Assembly (NCBI GenBank): GCA_030615505.1
Contig: JAUWZD010000009.1
Coordinates: forward strand, 1 to 64,000
DNA length: 64,000 nucleotides
Reading direction: 5' to 3'
Source: Spirochaetales bacterium
Lineage (GTDB): Bacteria > Spirochaetota > Spirochaetia > SZUA-6 > DRHE01
Below, in pieces: positions 54,167-61,998 of this stretch. The translations under genes and the position numbers were made by a program. The stretch's first letter is position 1. The number at the start of each line of letters is the position of its first letter. The notes beneath the pieces are model-generated. The model did not search any database and was not told the DNA's origin. It saw nothing but the letters and a program-made list of their open reading frames with translations.

Positions 54167-54345
54167 CTACCAAACAGACACAGTATCAGGATAGCCGTGG
54201 ATGAGCTGGTCGGGGGTCAGAATTTTCATACCCTGTATCTGCGATGTTGTAATGATTATCCGGTCGCACGGGTCTTTATGAATAGCAGGCAGCGCACTTG
54301 CTCGATCTGCTATAAGCCAGTCAATCGGAATATCCTGGATGCCGT
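54167..54345 (-). pseudogene. C-terminal fragment of a PIN toxin
   Basis: HGIQDIPIDWLIADRASALP, IHKDPCDRIIITTSQIQGMK, ILTPDQLIHGYPDTVSVW then TAG at 54167-54169 matches the end of VapC-type toxins (LP-x-IH-x-DP-F-DR...LTPD...YP...W). The N-terminal half is absent. Its last 40 bases are repeated at 55122-55160 (DYPDTESVW). Confidence 0.65.
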
Positions 54346-54414
54346 GGAAGAAGAGAGCCTTAAAATAGAAAACTGGCTTTAGTAATTTTTACATTCCTTA
54401 TATTTTTATAGATT

Positions 54415-54741
54415 CTAATCTATTAGTAGTCTTTCCTGCAGCAGAGTCTGCATATCCCTCCTTCCATCAAGAACACAGTGGATGAAAACATCATTCCCGA
54501 GCAATTGATAGATAATTCGATAGGGCTTGAAGTGGATCTCAAGGAAATCAGATACAGCTATTCTCTCAAGTTCTGGCGGGATATTTCCCATGGCCGGATA
54601 ACTTTCCAGTTTTAAAATAGCGTTTTTTATATTTTCAATAAGGCTGTGGGCTTTTGAAGAGGAATAGCGCTCGCTGGTATATCTATAGATATCAAAGAGA
54701 TCTTCTTCAGCATCAGATACGAGATGAATGTTATACTTCAT
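54415..54741 (-). CDS. RelE/ParE-family toxin
   Basis: 108 residues: YNIHLVSDAEEDLFDIYRYT, SYPAMGNIPPELE, FLEIHFKPYRIIYQLLGNDV and VLDGRRDMQTLL match the ParE/RelE fold (basic R-I-I-Y and D-G-R-R-D-M near the end). ParE members poison gyrase; RelE members cut mRNA on ribosomes. Which applies is unclear. Overlaps the antitoxin by 11 bases. Looks intact. Confidence 0.85.
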   Translation of the reverse strand: MKYNIHLVSDAEEDLFDIYRYTSERYSSSKAHSLIENIKNAILKLESYPAMGNIPPELERIAVSDFLEIHFKPYRIIYQLLGNDVFIHCVLDGRRDMQTLLQERLLID

Positions 54742-55021
54742 TTTCCCGGAAGACCGAGATTCTCTTTTCTAGATCATTAAACGAATCATGGAGAGGTTTT
54801 ATCCTGCCCTTTTTTAAGTTACCGCTGCTCTTAGCAAGAATTTTTAAAAGTGCAAGACTCTCCTGTGTCTGTTCATATACACGTATGTCCTGAACAATAA
54901 CCTTTGCTACTCCATTTTGTGTAATAACTAAAGTTTTACGATTATCAGTAACATCTCGAATAATTTCCGATGCGTGCACTTTCAAATAGCTTATAGGTTT
55001 AATTGAATCTGCCAGTTTCAT
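54731..55021 (-). CDS. Phd/YefM-type antitoxin
   Basis: 96 residues: IKPISYLKVHASEIIRDVTD then LVITQNGVAKVIVQDI, the Phd/YefM DNA-binding fold, followed by an acidic/basic tail that should wrap the toxin. GGGGGAAT precedes the ATG. Controlled by the promoter/operator at 55042-55076. Pairs with the ParE-type toxin. Confidence 0.85.
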   Translation of the reverse strand: MKLADSIKPISYLKVHASEIIRDVTDNRKTLVITQNGVAKVIVQDIRVYEQTQESLALLKILAKSSGNLKKGRIKPLHDSFNDLEKRISVFRENEV

Positions 55022-55041
55022 TATTCCCCCTATCTATTCTT

Positions 55042-55076
55042 GACTATAATATAGTCCGTATTTTGGTATAGTACAA
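55042..55076 (-). promoter_or_regulatory. Promoter and operator of the ParE/Phd module
   Basis: Minus-strand TTGTAC (55071-55076) and TATATT (55048-55053) with a 17-base spacer. The perfect palindrome GACTATAATATAGTC (55042-55056) covers the -10 box, a classic autorepression operator. Confidence 0.6.
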
Positions 55077-55121
55077 GTGTTAGAAACTTTAAACAGGGCA
55101 AACTCATTTAAAATGGAAGAC

Positions 55122-55160
55122 GCCTACCAAACAGACTCAGTATCAGGATAGTCGTGGAAT
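55122..55160 (-). repeat. Second copy of the PIN-toxin 3' end
   Basis: CTACCAAACAGAC(A/T)CAGTATC and its continuation match 54167-54200 with few changes and encode DYPDTESVW-stop. A residual copy of a toxin gene end, upstream of the ParE/Phd promoter. Confidence 0.5.
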
Positions 55161-55170
55161 GAAGGTACAA

Positions 55171-55409
55171 TCTATAAAAGGTTAAGCAAGTTAGCCCTAC
55201 TGCTCCCTTTGTAAATTCGTATAGATCAAGTTCAATAACCTCAATCCCTCGTTTTCTTGATTCTTTAGTTATTTTCAAATTAAATGCAGAGACAATAACT
55301 TTTTTTAAGGGTAATAGGAAGGAGATTCAGTGCGCAGGTAAGTAATACTTCATCTGTGGCTTCTATAAGATCAAAACCTTTGTTTTCCAACAATAAGATG
55401 GTGTTATAA
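55171..55409 (-). pseudogene. Amidinotransferase/DDAH-like fragment
   Basis: Minus-strand frames give LLLENKGFDLIEATDEVLLT then CALNLLPI, a shift, then KKVIVSAFNLKITKESRKRG, IEVIELDLYEFTKGAVGLTC and L. This resembles the C-terminal part of dimethylarginine dimethylaminohydrolase/arginine-deiminase-type enzymes, whose catalytic Cys lies in a G-G-G-V-T-C-L-like motif (here A-V-G-L-T-C-L). It ends abruptly at the symporter fragment at 55410. Confidence 0.5.
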
Positions 55410-55410
55410 C

Positions 55411-55735
55411 CGAATTGGGAGGCATGCTGGCCGTTGCCTGGACTAACTTTTTTCAGATTTTAATAGTACTGGTGGGGTTGATCATAATTCTGCCCCTGTA
55501 TATCAGTCTGGCAGGAGGATGGAGTAAAGTAGTTATGGCTACATCAAAGAATTTCTTTGCCATTTTACCGGCCAAGAGTTCGGAACTAGCGTCTCCGGAC
55601 TTAGGCGGCTGGCTGTGGTGGATCAGAGCCATACTGGGTGTCATACCCGTTTACCTTGCCTTTGTGGCTATGGCCCTGATCAGCAAGGGTGTCCTGGATG
55701 GGGCCGTGATAGCAGTTGTCTTCCTTTATTTCTGT
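55411..55735 (+). pseudogene. Truncated duplicate of the SSS symporter
   Basis: GGMLAVAWTNFFQILIVLVG through DLGGWLWWIRAILG, then directly GVIPVYLAFVAMALISKGVL and DGAVIA. This matches residues about 171-305 of the symporter at 9947-11482 at roughly 85-90% DNA identity by eye, but residues about 240-281 are deleted. No start or C-terminus. Later codons to 55822 are unrelated. Confidence 0.8.
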
Positions 55736-55859
55736 GGCGGCTATTCATTCTTGGGCCCGTTCATTAACTACAACGTTTCTCGGTTAAGCAAAGTTGCCTA
55801 TATTCATCTTTTGAATACCTAAAACCGTCTACTCTCGAATGCAATCATAGTTTTAATCC

Positions 55860-55970
55860 ATTTAACGAGTAAGCTAACCGGCGCCGCCGAAAAAAAGGCC
55901 CTTTCGTTCAACAAAAACAGGTTCCCGATCTTAAACACCCGTCGGCGTCAGGTTAAGCGATTTGTTAGAC
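55860..55970 (-). other. attC-like integron recombination site
   Basis: ATTTAAC (55860-55866, fits RYYYAAC) and GTTAGAC (55964-55970, fits GTTRRRY) bound a 111-base segment whose arms are imperfectly complementary: GCTAACCGGCGCCGCCG on the left against GTCGGCGTCAGGTTAAGC on the right. Size, core motifs and folded-arm layout fit an attC (59-base element). It lies 87 bases beyond the MazF stop, where the attC of a minus-strand cassette is expected. Confidence 0.6.
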
Positions 55971-56057
55971 CCACTCTTGCATCTATACCAGAACGATTAT
56001 CTGATTTTCAAAACCGACTATACCTCCAATAGGCAGATGAATCATATGTGCAGTGCA

Positions 56058-56399
56058 TCACGGTGAAAACATCTCTTGTAAGATTGTCAGGACATTATTA
56101 AGAACTACTGACGGTAATCGACCGAGAGACCGTATAATACGATCGTGATCGACAGTACGGATTTGATCAAGAACTATATAACCAACCTTCCTCTGAAACC
56201 GACAGGTGACACGAAAAGGATATGGATGATCGCCGGTTGTCATTGGAGCAACGATGAATGTCCTTAAGTGGGTGTTCAGTTCATCTGGTGAAACCACGAC
56301 ACAAGGACGAGTCTTCCGTATCTCGCTACCAAGAGTCGGATCTAGATTGACGAGGAAAATATCTCCTCGATGTACCTCCTCGACCGTCACCATTGCCAC
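56058..56399 (-). CDS. MazF/PemK-type mRNA interferase toxin
   Basis: 113 residues: VHRGDIFLVNLDPTLGSEIR, KTRPCVVVSPDELN, FIVAPMTTGDHPYPFRV and YIVLDQIRTVDHDRII are the conserved MazF blocks, with the catalytic Arg and Thr (R in KTRP; T in APMTTG). Ribosome-independent, sequence-specific RNase. Overlaps the MazE-type gene by 13 bases. Intact. Confidence 0.9.
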   Translation of the reverse strand: MAMVTVEEVHRGDIFLVNLDPTLGSEIRKTRPCVVVSPDELNTHLRTFIVAPMTTGDHPYPFRVTCRFQRKVGYIVLDQIRTVDHDRIIRSLGRLPSVVLNNVLTILQEMFSP

Positions 56400-56635
56400 T
56401 CATTCTCATCGAAGTGAGTAGGAGAAGGAGGATCCAGAAGCTGATCTCCCTTTCGATCGTGGAGAAGTTTCGCAGCTTCCGCCCATCCTGAACGGCGCTT
56501 CATTCTAGAGGTGATAATGATAGCCCCTTCGCGAACGTGAATGTCAACTTCATCATTGAGTTTAGCCTCTTCGATAAATGGTTTAGGCAGACGCACTCCT
56601 CGAGAGTTTCCTATTTGAACAAGTCGTGCTTTCAT
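56387..56635 (-). CDS. MazE-type (AbrB-fold) antitoxin
   Basis: 82 residues: LVQIGNSRGVRLPKPFIEEA then VDIHVREGAIIITS is the swapped-hairpin AbrB DNA-binding domain, followed by an acidic C-terminal tail (FDENEWQW) that should block MazF. CGGAGG lies 9 bases before the ATG. Forms a self-contained TA cassette with its own promoter. Confidence 0.88.
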   Translation of the reverse strand: MKARLVQIGNSRGVRLPKPFIEEAKLNDEVDIHVREGAIIITSRMKRRSGWAEAAKLLHDRKGDQLLDPPSPTHFDENEWQW

Positions 56636-56662
56636 GTTTCAGAACCTCCGCACGGTAATTAC

Positions 56663-56691
56663 AATATAATCACGACTGGTTTGTCTGTCAA
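56663..56691 (-). promoter_or_regulatory. Promoter of the MazEF module
   Basis: Minus-strand TTGACA (56686-56691), 17 bases, TATATT (56663-56668). Near consensus. The AT-rich remainder of 56692-56965 between this and the integrase start is where an attI site would be expected; I cannot identify one. Confidence 0.65.
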
Positions 56692-56965
56692 TACCTCAGT
56701 AGAGTGATATCCAGTAGTATTCTTGGGATGGTTAAAATGCGACTTCTATTTGTTTCTTTTGGGTTTTCACACGATTTTTTCATAAAGTTGATGACACTAT
56801 TTTCATCATTTTATCGTAAAGCTAAATCCTTTTAAAAAAAGTTCAGATCTTTAGGAGATTAACATTTTCCATTTAAATATTGTACAGTTTTGAAGCAGTA
56901 TAACAAATTTATATGTATTATTGTATTGTAGCCGCATAAGTAGAAAAAGGCAACGATAGGTGGAT

Positions 56966-57675
56966 ATGAATTTTAGAAGTTATCTGGACCATGTAGTGAA
57001 TATACCACGAGGTAAAATCTCTTACTATATTAGATGAGTTAATCGCTATTTATCTTTTGTAAAAAGAGAGTAATACATTATAGAAAACCCCGAGAGTGTT
57101 AAATCATTTATTACCTATATACCCTAATTCCGGTTGGCCTGACTGGCTTGTAAGGCAGGCAGAAGATGCCGTTAGGTACTATTTCTATTTTAATGAAAAA
57201 AAGAAACGAAACAGTACTTAAGGAACAACAAATGCAAAAAACAAATATACGGACACTGAAGATTCCTTAGCCCAGGCCATTCGTGATACAAGAAAAGTTC
57301 TCAGACTGAAACAAAGATCCTTACGAACGGAAAAAAGTTATCTTTGCTGGCTTCGTCGCTTTACAGAATATCTGAAATATCCTCCCATATCGGAATTTAC
57401 GGCTGATGATCTTAAACACTACCTTTCTCATTTAGCTGTAGATAAGCATGTCTCAGCTGCAACCCAGAATCAAGCATTCAACGCACTTCTCTTTTTCTAC
57501 CGACATATTATTAAGGTGGAAATATCAGATTTAAGTGGATCCATTCGTTCAAGAGTCCCTCAACGCCTGCCTGTTGTTCTGACAAAAAAAGAGATTCAGA
57601 TTATTTTAATTCATCTTTCAGGGGTCAGCTAACTTATGGCTTCTATCACTCGGTTTTTCCGCCAGAACGATTGAC
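56966..57675 (+). pseudogene. Integron-type tyrosine recombinase (IntI-like), decayed
   Basis: ATG 56966 with AGGTGG upstream opens MNFRSYLDHVVNIPRGKISY, YIR, then TGA (57035-57037) where Trp is typical. Further pieces in shifting frames: RYLSFVKRE; PDWLVRQAEDAVRYYFYFNE; DTRKVLRLKQRSLRTEKSYL; RRFTEYLKYPPISEFTADDL; SAATQNQAFNALLFFYRHII and LPVVLTKKEIQIIL. The SAM-like core-binding domain and a hint of the catalytic-domain start match integron integrases, including their P-x-W-(L/Q)-V-(R/K)-Q-A linker. The catalytic Arg/His/Tyr region is missing. Confidence 0.65.
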
Positions 57676-57754
57676 TTCATCTTAAGACACTACCCTCCTG
57701 GGGAGTATACCGTGAAGCAAAAGAAATGGTAAATGAATAAACCCATAAAACGTA

Positions 57755-59359
57755 TCAAACTGTGGGGACCACGAATTGCTCGACGAAGTATCGAGCGGAC
57801 AGAGGATCACCGGTCGCCTTTTCGATCATTTCATTCCAGTGGTAAAGTTTCCCCGGCTTGAATATCTTGTACCTGAAGAACTGTCCCACCCTTTTCTGGT
57901 TTACAAACTTCACCTTCTCATGGTTATCTGCCAGATGGATGTTCTGCACAATATAGTGATGCATCTGGGAGGCGAGCAATTCACCCAGCAGGTAGTTGTG
58001 ATAGTAACAAGGTGCCGAGGCAAAATGGATCTTGGAGGCCCAGTCCGGTTCACTCCGGCCTTCGGGCGTATTCACTAACTGATACTTTTTAACCGTCTGC
58101 CACCAGAGCGCATTGAGGTCCTGATCGGGATTATCGTAGAGATGCTTTTCAAAAGCGTACATCACCATGGCCCAGCGAGCAAAGATGAGTTGTTTGAGCC
58201 GGGCGTACCGGGAACTCACCTGCTCGATTTCCGTCCGCTGCTTATCGGAAAGCCCTATCATGGCCTGCATCCAGCCGGCATCTCGGCTCAATCGGCCAAA
58301 GAACATGGCCACTGCTTCGGTTGTAAAGATATGAGCCGGCTCTCGAAGCAGGTACGGTATCTGTGGATCGTGATACAGATCGTACACCCCGTGACCCAAT
58401 TCGTGCAGGATCGTCTCCATCCAGCGCTCAACATTCTTGATATTGCACAAAATCCTTACGTCCCCCTCGCGATCCATGTCCTCGCAGAAGGCGTGGGGAT
58501 TCTTTCCGTCTCGCTCGTAAAGATCGCTGCGATCGAGTATAGATTCTACCGGCAGATCCAAACTTGCATAGAAACGCTTTGCTATTTCTTTCACATCCCG
58601 GTCTCTGTAATAGGCGTCCAGGTCAAGATCGTAGACCAGGGGTGTTTCCTGGAAGAACGGATCGTGATAATGCCAGGGCATGAGATCAGGCGGATCAACA
58701 CCGTATGTTTTTGCCAGCATCCCATCCAGCTCTGCCTTTAACTCGGAAAAGGGTCCACGGGTCAGCTTATCGAGTTGATTGAAAATGGAATCTAACTCAT
58801 CCACCTCTTGCTCCGCTGTGGTAAGGGAAAGGCTGTGGTAATTATCAAATCCTAATCCCCGGGCCCCTTCGTTTCGCAGTCTGATCAGTTGTAAGAGATC
58901 CTCTGCAACCCACTGGCCCACCTGTTTGCTGGCAAGCCAGGCCTCCTTTCTGTTGTCTGAATCTGTTTCGGATTTCAGTATCTCTTTGATCTCGTTATCG
59001 GTGACCTTCTTCCCCCTTAAGATGCCCCGAAAGGTGCTGAACTTCCTGTCAACCATAGTCTCCAACTCCACGATCTTCGTGAGCAGGTTCGGCTCTATCT
59101 GATTCGCAAGGTAGGCATTGTACAGAACATCGAGTTGGCGGGTCATTACCCTGTCCTCTACCGATCCGGTATTTTTAAGCTTTTCCAGCCGAGCGAACTC
59201 TTCCGTGTTGCTGTAGATCCTCCGTATTTCAAGCTCCAGCTTGCCGTATCTATCGTATGCCGTAGACCTACCGGAGATCGCTGCCTCCCAATAAGCAAGC
59301 TTTACCTGTTTCATCAAAGGCTTGATTCGTTTGAGGTGTTTTTCAATAAACTCGATCAA
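57755..59359 (-). CDS. M2/M3-type zinc metallopeptidase
   Basis: 534 residues from a TTG start with AAGGAG 6 bases upstream. Almost entirely helical. Zinc motif HELGH (ILHELGHGVYDLYHD, about residues 329-343) with the third ligand Glu in IFTTEAVAMFFGRL about 25 residues on, the spacing of gluzincins. The long N-terminal helical lid and overall layout resemble bacterial peptidase M2 (ACE-like)/M3 oligopeptidases. Cytoplasmic, cleaves short peptides. Monocistronic between the integrase relic and the AOR fragment. Confidence 0.85.
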   Translation of the reverse strand: MIEFIEKHLKRIKPLMKQVKLAYWEAAISGRSTAYDRYGKLELEIRRIYSNTEEFARLEKLKNTGSVEDRVMTRQLDVLYNAYLANQIEPNLLTKIVELETMVDRKFSTFRGILRGKKVTDNEIKEILKSETDSDNRKEAWLASKQVGQWVAEDLLQLIRLRNEGARGLGFDNYHSLSLTTAEQEVDELDSIFNQLDKLTRGPFSELKAELDGMLAKTYGVDPPDLMPWHYHDPFFQETPLVYDLDLDAYYRDRDVKEIAKRFYASLDLPVESILDRSDLYERDGKNPHAFCEDMDREGDVRILCNIKNVERWMETILHELGHGVYDLYHDPQIPYLLREPAHIFTTEAVAMFFGRLSRDAGWMQAMIGLSDKQRTEIEQVSSRYARLKQLIFARWAMVMYAFEKHLYDNPDQDLNALWWQTVKKYQLVNTPEGRSEPDWASKIHFASAPCYYHNYLLGELLASQMHHYIVQNIHLADNHEKVKFVNQKRVGQFFRYKIFKPGKLYHWNEMIEKATGDPLSARYFVEQFVVPTV

Positions 59360-59540
59360 TTGTCACTCCTTCTCTTTATTCCTTTTTTACGGTATGGTCG
59401 TGAAAATTTCCTTGAGCATGCATTTGATTATGGAGCTTCCTGTGAGCAGATTATTGATAGTAAAATTTAATTGACAGTAAAATTCATATCACAGGATGGT
59501 CGAGATATCAAGGAGATGAGAGAAATTTTCACTAATATAA

Positions 59541-59606
59541 AATGCCGGAGATTCCCGCTGCCCAGGCATCCGGGCGGGCTAAATACCACAACAACAATGT
59601 CAACCT
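59541..59606 (+). pseudogene. Fragment of a second aldehyde ferredoxin oxidoreductase gene
   Basis: 66 bases match 12903-12968 inside the AOR gene with about five or six differences (encoding MPEIPAAQASGRAKYHNNNV). No other AOR sequence adjoins. With the symporter fragment at 55411 it is the debris of a second symporter/AOR pair in the same order and orientation. The rest of 59360-59690 has no feature I recognise. Confidence 0.75.
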
Positions 59607-59690
59607 TTCTAAAAGCACGAGAGAAATCTATATGACTGGGGCTTAAATGCGAAGATCTTTTCTTATAAATGTTTATTAATACTTATTGGC

Positions 59691-60614
59691 CTATGCCCTG
59701 CCCATAACCAGAGCAAGCAGTGCCATTCTCAAATATACACCGTTATGGGCCTGGCGGAAGTATGCGGCATTGGGAAGCACATCCACATCGGTGGAGATTT
59801 CATCGACCCGCGGCAGGGGATGCATAATGGCAATGCCTTTCTTCCCTTTCTCAACAAGTTCCCGGTTCAGCACATAGCTCCCTTTAAGGCGCTCATACTC
59901 AGCCGGATCTTTAAAACGCTCCTGTTGAATGCGGGTCATATAGATTATGTCTGCCTGAAGGGCGTCTTCGATCCGGGCTGTACTATCTACCGTTATTCCT
60001 CTATCCTCCATATCCGAAGTGATGCGGTCCGGCATTCTAAGCTCATCCGGGGCGCAGTATATATACTGAGGATTAAAAGGAGCCAGCGCATAGGAGAGTG
60101 AGTGCACGGTGCGCCCGTATTTAAGATCACCCACCATGGCGACTTTAAGCCCCTCCAGGCCTCCCTCCTCCTTCTGAATAGTGTATAGGTCAAGCAGAGC
60201 CTGGGTGGGATGCTGTCCGGATCCGTCTCCGCCGTTGATGACAGGAATCTCCACAGCGTCCGCTATAATCTTTGCTCCGCCTGTCTGGGGCTGGCGTATC
60301 ACGATACAGTCCACATACCCGGCCACGGTTTTACCCATATCCGCTAAGGACTCTCCCTTTTTGGCTGATGAACTCCCTGCATCGGCCACTGTAATCGGCC
60401 GGGCTCCCAGCCTGTTTATGGCTGTTTCAAAGGAAAGCCGTGTGCGGGTGGATGGCTCTAGAAAGATAACAGCTACCAGTTTGTCTTTGAGCAGGTCAGA
60501 GATTCGCTGTTTTTTCACAAGCTCTTCCATCTGTGCAGTAACCTTCATTATATGCAGAAGATCCTCTTTAGATAGATCTTCTGTAGTCAGTATGTCCCTG
60601 CCCTCAAAACTCAT
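59691..60614 (-). CDS. pyrB: Aspartate carbamoyltransferase catalytic chain
   Basis: 307 residues. Carbamoyl-phosphate loop STRTR (EPSTRTRLSFE, about residues 54-64), the swinging-loop Lys in SSSAKKGES, HPTQALLDLYTI, and HPLPRVDEIS near residue 265: the standard ATCase set. First committed step of pyrimidine synthesis, carbamoyl phosphate plus L-aspartate. Its ATG overlaps the stop of the Fe-S subunit gene by 4 bases (ATGA), so it is co-transcribed with a xanthine-dehydrogenase-type enzyme rather than with pyr genes. It is not the longer YgeW type found in purine clusters. Confidence 0.9.
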   Translation of the reverse strand: MSFEGRDILTTEDLSKEDLLHIMKVTAQMEELVKKQRISDLLKDKLVAVIFLEPSTRTRLSFETAINRLGARPITVADAGSSSAKKGESLADMGKTVAGYVDCIVIRQPQTGGAKIIADAVEIPVINGGDGSGQHPTQALLDLYTIQKEEGGLEGLKVAMVGDLKYGRTVHSLSYALAPFNPQYIYCAPDELRMPDRITSDMEDRGITVDSTARIEDALQADIIYMTRIQQERFKDPAEYERLKGSYVLNRELVEKGKKGIAIMHPLPRVDEISTDVDVLPNAAYFRQAHNGVYLRMALLALVMGRA

Positions 60615-61099
60615 CTCTTACTCCTTTCACGGATCTTCTCAGCGCCGGTTTTTATAGCTTTAATAATGTTAATGTATCCTGTACAGCGGCAGAGGTTGCC
60701 CCTAATAGCCTCTTTTATCGCAGAATTGGAGGGATCCGGATTTTTATCCACCAGGGCCTTTGCCGATAGAATCATTCCCGGGGTACAGAACCCGCACTGT
60801 ACTGCACCCTCTTCAATAAAAGCCTCCTGCAGGGGATGGAGCTCTTTATTCCCTTCCGGGACAAGCCCCTCGATTGTAGTGATCTCCCGGCCGGCTGCAG
60901 AAACCGCCAGGGTCTGGCAGGAAAGAATAGCCCTGCCGTTAAGAATTACTGTACAGGCGCCGCACTCTCCGATACCGCAGCCGTATTTGACTCCTATTAG
61001 ATGAAGCTTGTCCCGCAGTACATTCAGCAGAATTTCATTAGGCTTAACCTCAATGGAATGCTCTTTTCCATTGACTTTCAAAACAATGGGTATTCTCAT
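60611..61099 (-). CDS. Xanthine-dehydrogenase-type 2[2Fe-2S] subunit
   Basis: 162 residues. N-terminal plant-type cluster KYGCGIGECGACTVILNG (about residues 39-56) and C-terminal alpha-helical cluster QCGFCTPGMIL plus GNLCRCTGYINI. Passes electrons from the molybdenum subunit to the FAD subunit. Overlaps the FAD-subunit gene and pyrB by 4 bases each. The matured complex could act on xanthine or another N-heterocycle. Confidence 0.95.
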   Translation of the reverse strand: MRIPIVLKVNGKEHSIEVKPNEILLNVLRDKLHLIGVKYGCGIGECGACTVILNGRAILSCQTLAVSAAGREITTIEGLVPEGNKELHPLQEAFIEEGAVQCGFCTPGMILSAKALVDKNPDPSNSAIKEAIRGNLCRCTGYINIIKAIKTGAEKIRERSKR

Positions 61100-61998
61100 T
61101 CTTTTACCTCCCTCCCGGCTCCGGATCTATTCCAGGCCGTTGTAAGGGTATCCTGGATCAACACCGAGGCTGCCTGTGTTTTATACACGGCTGTGGAGCG
61201 TGCATTCCGCGGAGAAATATCCTGGCTCACCATTTCCGCTGCCTCAGCGAGTAAGCTTGCAGTAAGCTTTTTTCCGGCAAGTGCTTTTTCCACATTAAAA
61301 GCCCGAACCGGCTTAGGCGCCACGGCGCCCAAGGAAATCCGCACATTCTTGCATATGTCTCCTTCACCTTTCACATACACGGCACAGTTTATCTTGGCTA
61401 TATCAAGCTTAACACGTCCGATCTTTATAAAGGCTGAACCTGAGGATGCATCAGGTTCAGGAATCAGTATTGATGTTAATAATTCTCCCTGTTCCAGTAC
61501 CGTCTTTTTAGGCCCGGTAAAGAATTCTTCAATGGGTAGAGTTCTCCGTTCGATTTCTCCTCGTCCGTTTTTTCTACTTACTTCCACTTTGGCATTCAGC
61601 ACTATAAGAGGAGGCGCGGCGTCTGCCCCGGGAGAGGCGGTACAGAGATTGCCCCCTAAAGTAGCCATATTCCTTATCTGCATGCCTCCCATACTGTTCA
61701 CTGCCTCACAGAGGGCAGGATATTTCTTCTTTATTCGATCATCTTCTTCAATTTTGCACAGCAATGTCGCAGGCCCAATTCTAAATCCATGCTCAAACTC
61801 TACGAAATCAAGCTCGTTTATACCAAGAATGGAAACCAATGCCTTCGGTACTATCTCCCCGGTTTTAATATCATTCAGGAGATCGGTTCCTCCTGCAAGA
61901 ACCTTCACTCCCTCCGACTTCAGGTATTCCAGTGCTTCTTCTACAGTTTTAGGGCTGTAATAGTCAAAATCGCAGTCGATCACCTGTGAATTAGACAT
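61096..61998 (-). CDS. Xanthine-dehydrogenase-type FAD subunit
   Basis: 300 residues of the CoxM/XdhB family. FAD-binding motifs VKVLAGGTDLLNDIKTGEI (about residues 32-50) and NMATLGGNLCTASPGADAAP (about residues 107-126); C-terminal CO-dehydrogenase-flavoprotein domain. No 4Fe-4S insertion of the 4-hydroxybenzoyl-CoA reductase type is evident. Overlaps the next gene by 4 bases and the large subunit by 8. Confidence 0.93.
   Translation of the reverse strand: MSNSQVIDCDFDYYSPKTVEEALEYLKSEGVKVLAGGTDLLNDIKTGEIVPKALVSILGINELDFVEFEHGFRIGPATLLCKIEEDDRIKKKYPALCEAVNSMGGMQIRNMATLGGNLCTASPGADAAPPLIVLNAKVEVSRKNGRGEIERRTLPIEEFFTGPKKTVLEQGELLTSILIPEPDASSGSAFIKIGRVKLDIAKINCAVYVKGEGDICKNVRISLGAVAPKPVRAFNVEKALAGKKLTASLLAEAAEMVSQDISPRNARSTAVYKTQAASVLIQDTLTTAWNRSGAGREVKE

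Noticed and set aside
54128-54382. An 84-codon plus-strand ORF as a gene.
   Set aside because: The minus strand of the same DNA encodes a recognisable PIN-toxin C-terminus ending at 54167; the plus frame is its shadow.
48997-57037. UGA recoded as tryptophan (or selenocysteine) because several TGA codons sit inside frames at Trp sites.
   Set aside because: Intact genes such as the zinc dehydrogenase, AOR and GNAT proteins end in TGA and use TGG for Trp, and the TGA-bearing genes also carry frameshifts or deletions. No SECIS-like structure was evident.
60611-61099. Carbon-monoxide dehydrogenase (Cox) instead of xanthine-dehydrogenase type.
   Set aside because: The large subunit lacks an evident AYxCSFR active-site loop of aerobic CODH, and the organism appears anaerobic; the general XDH-type label is safer.
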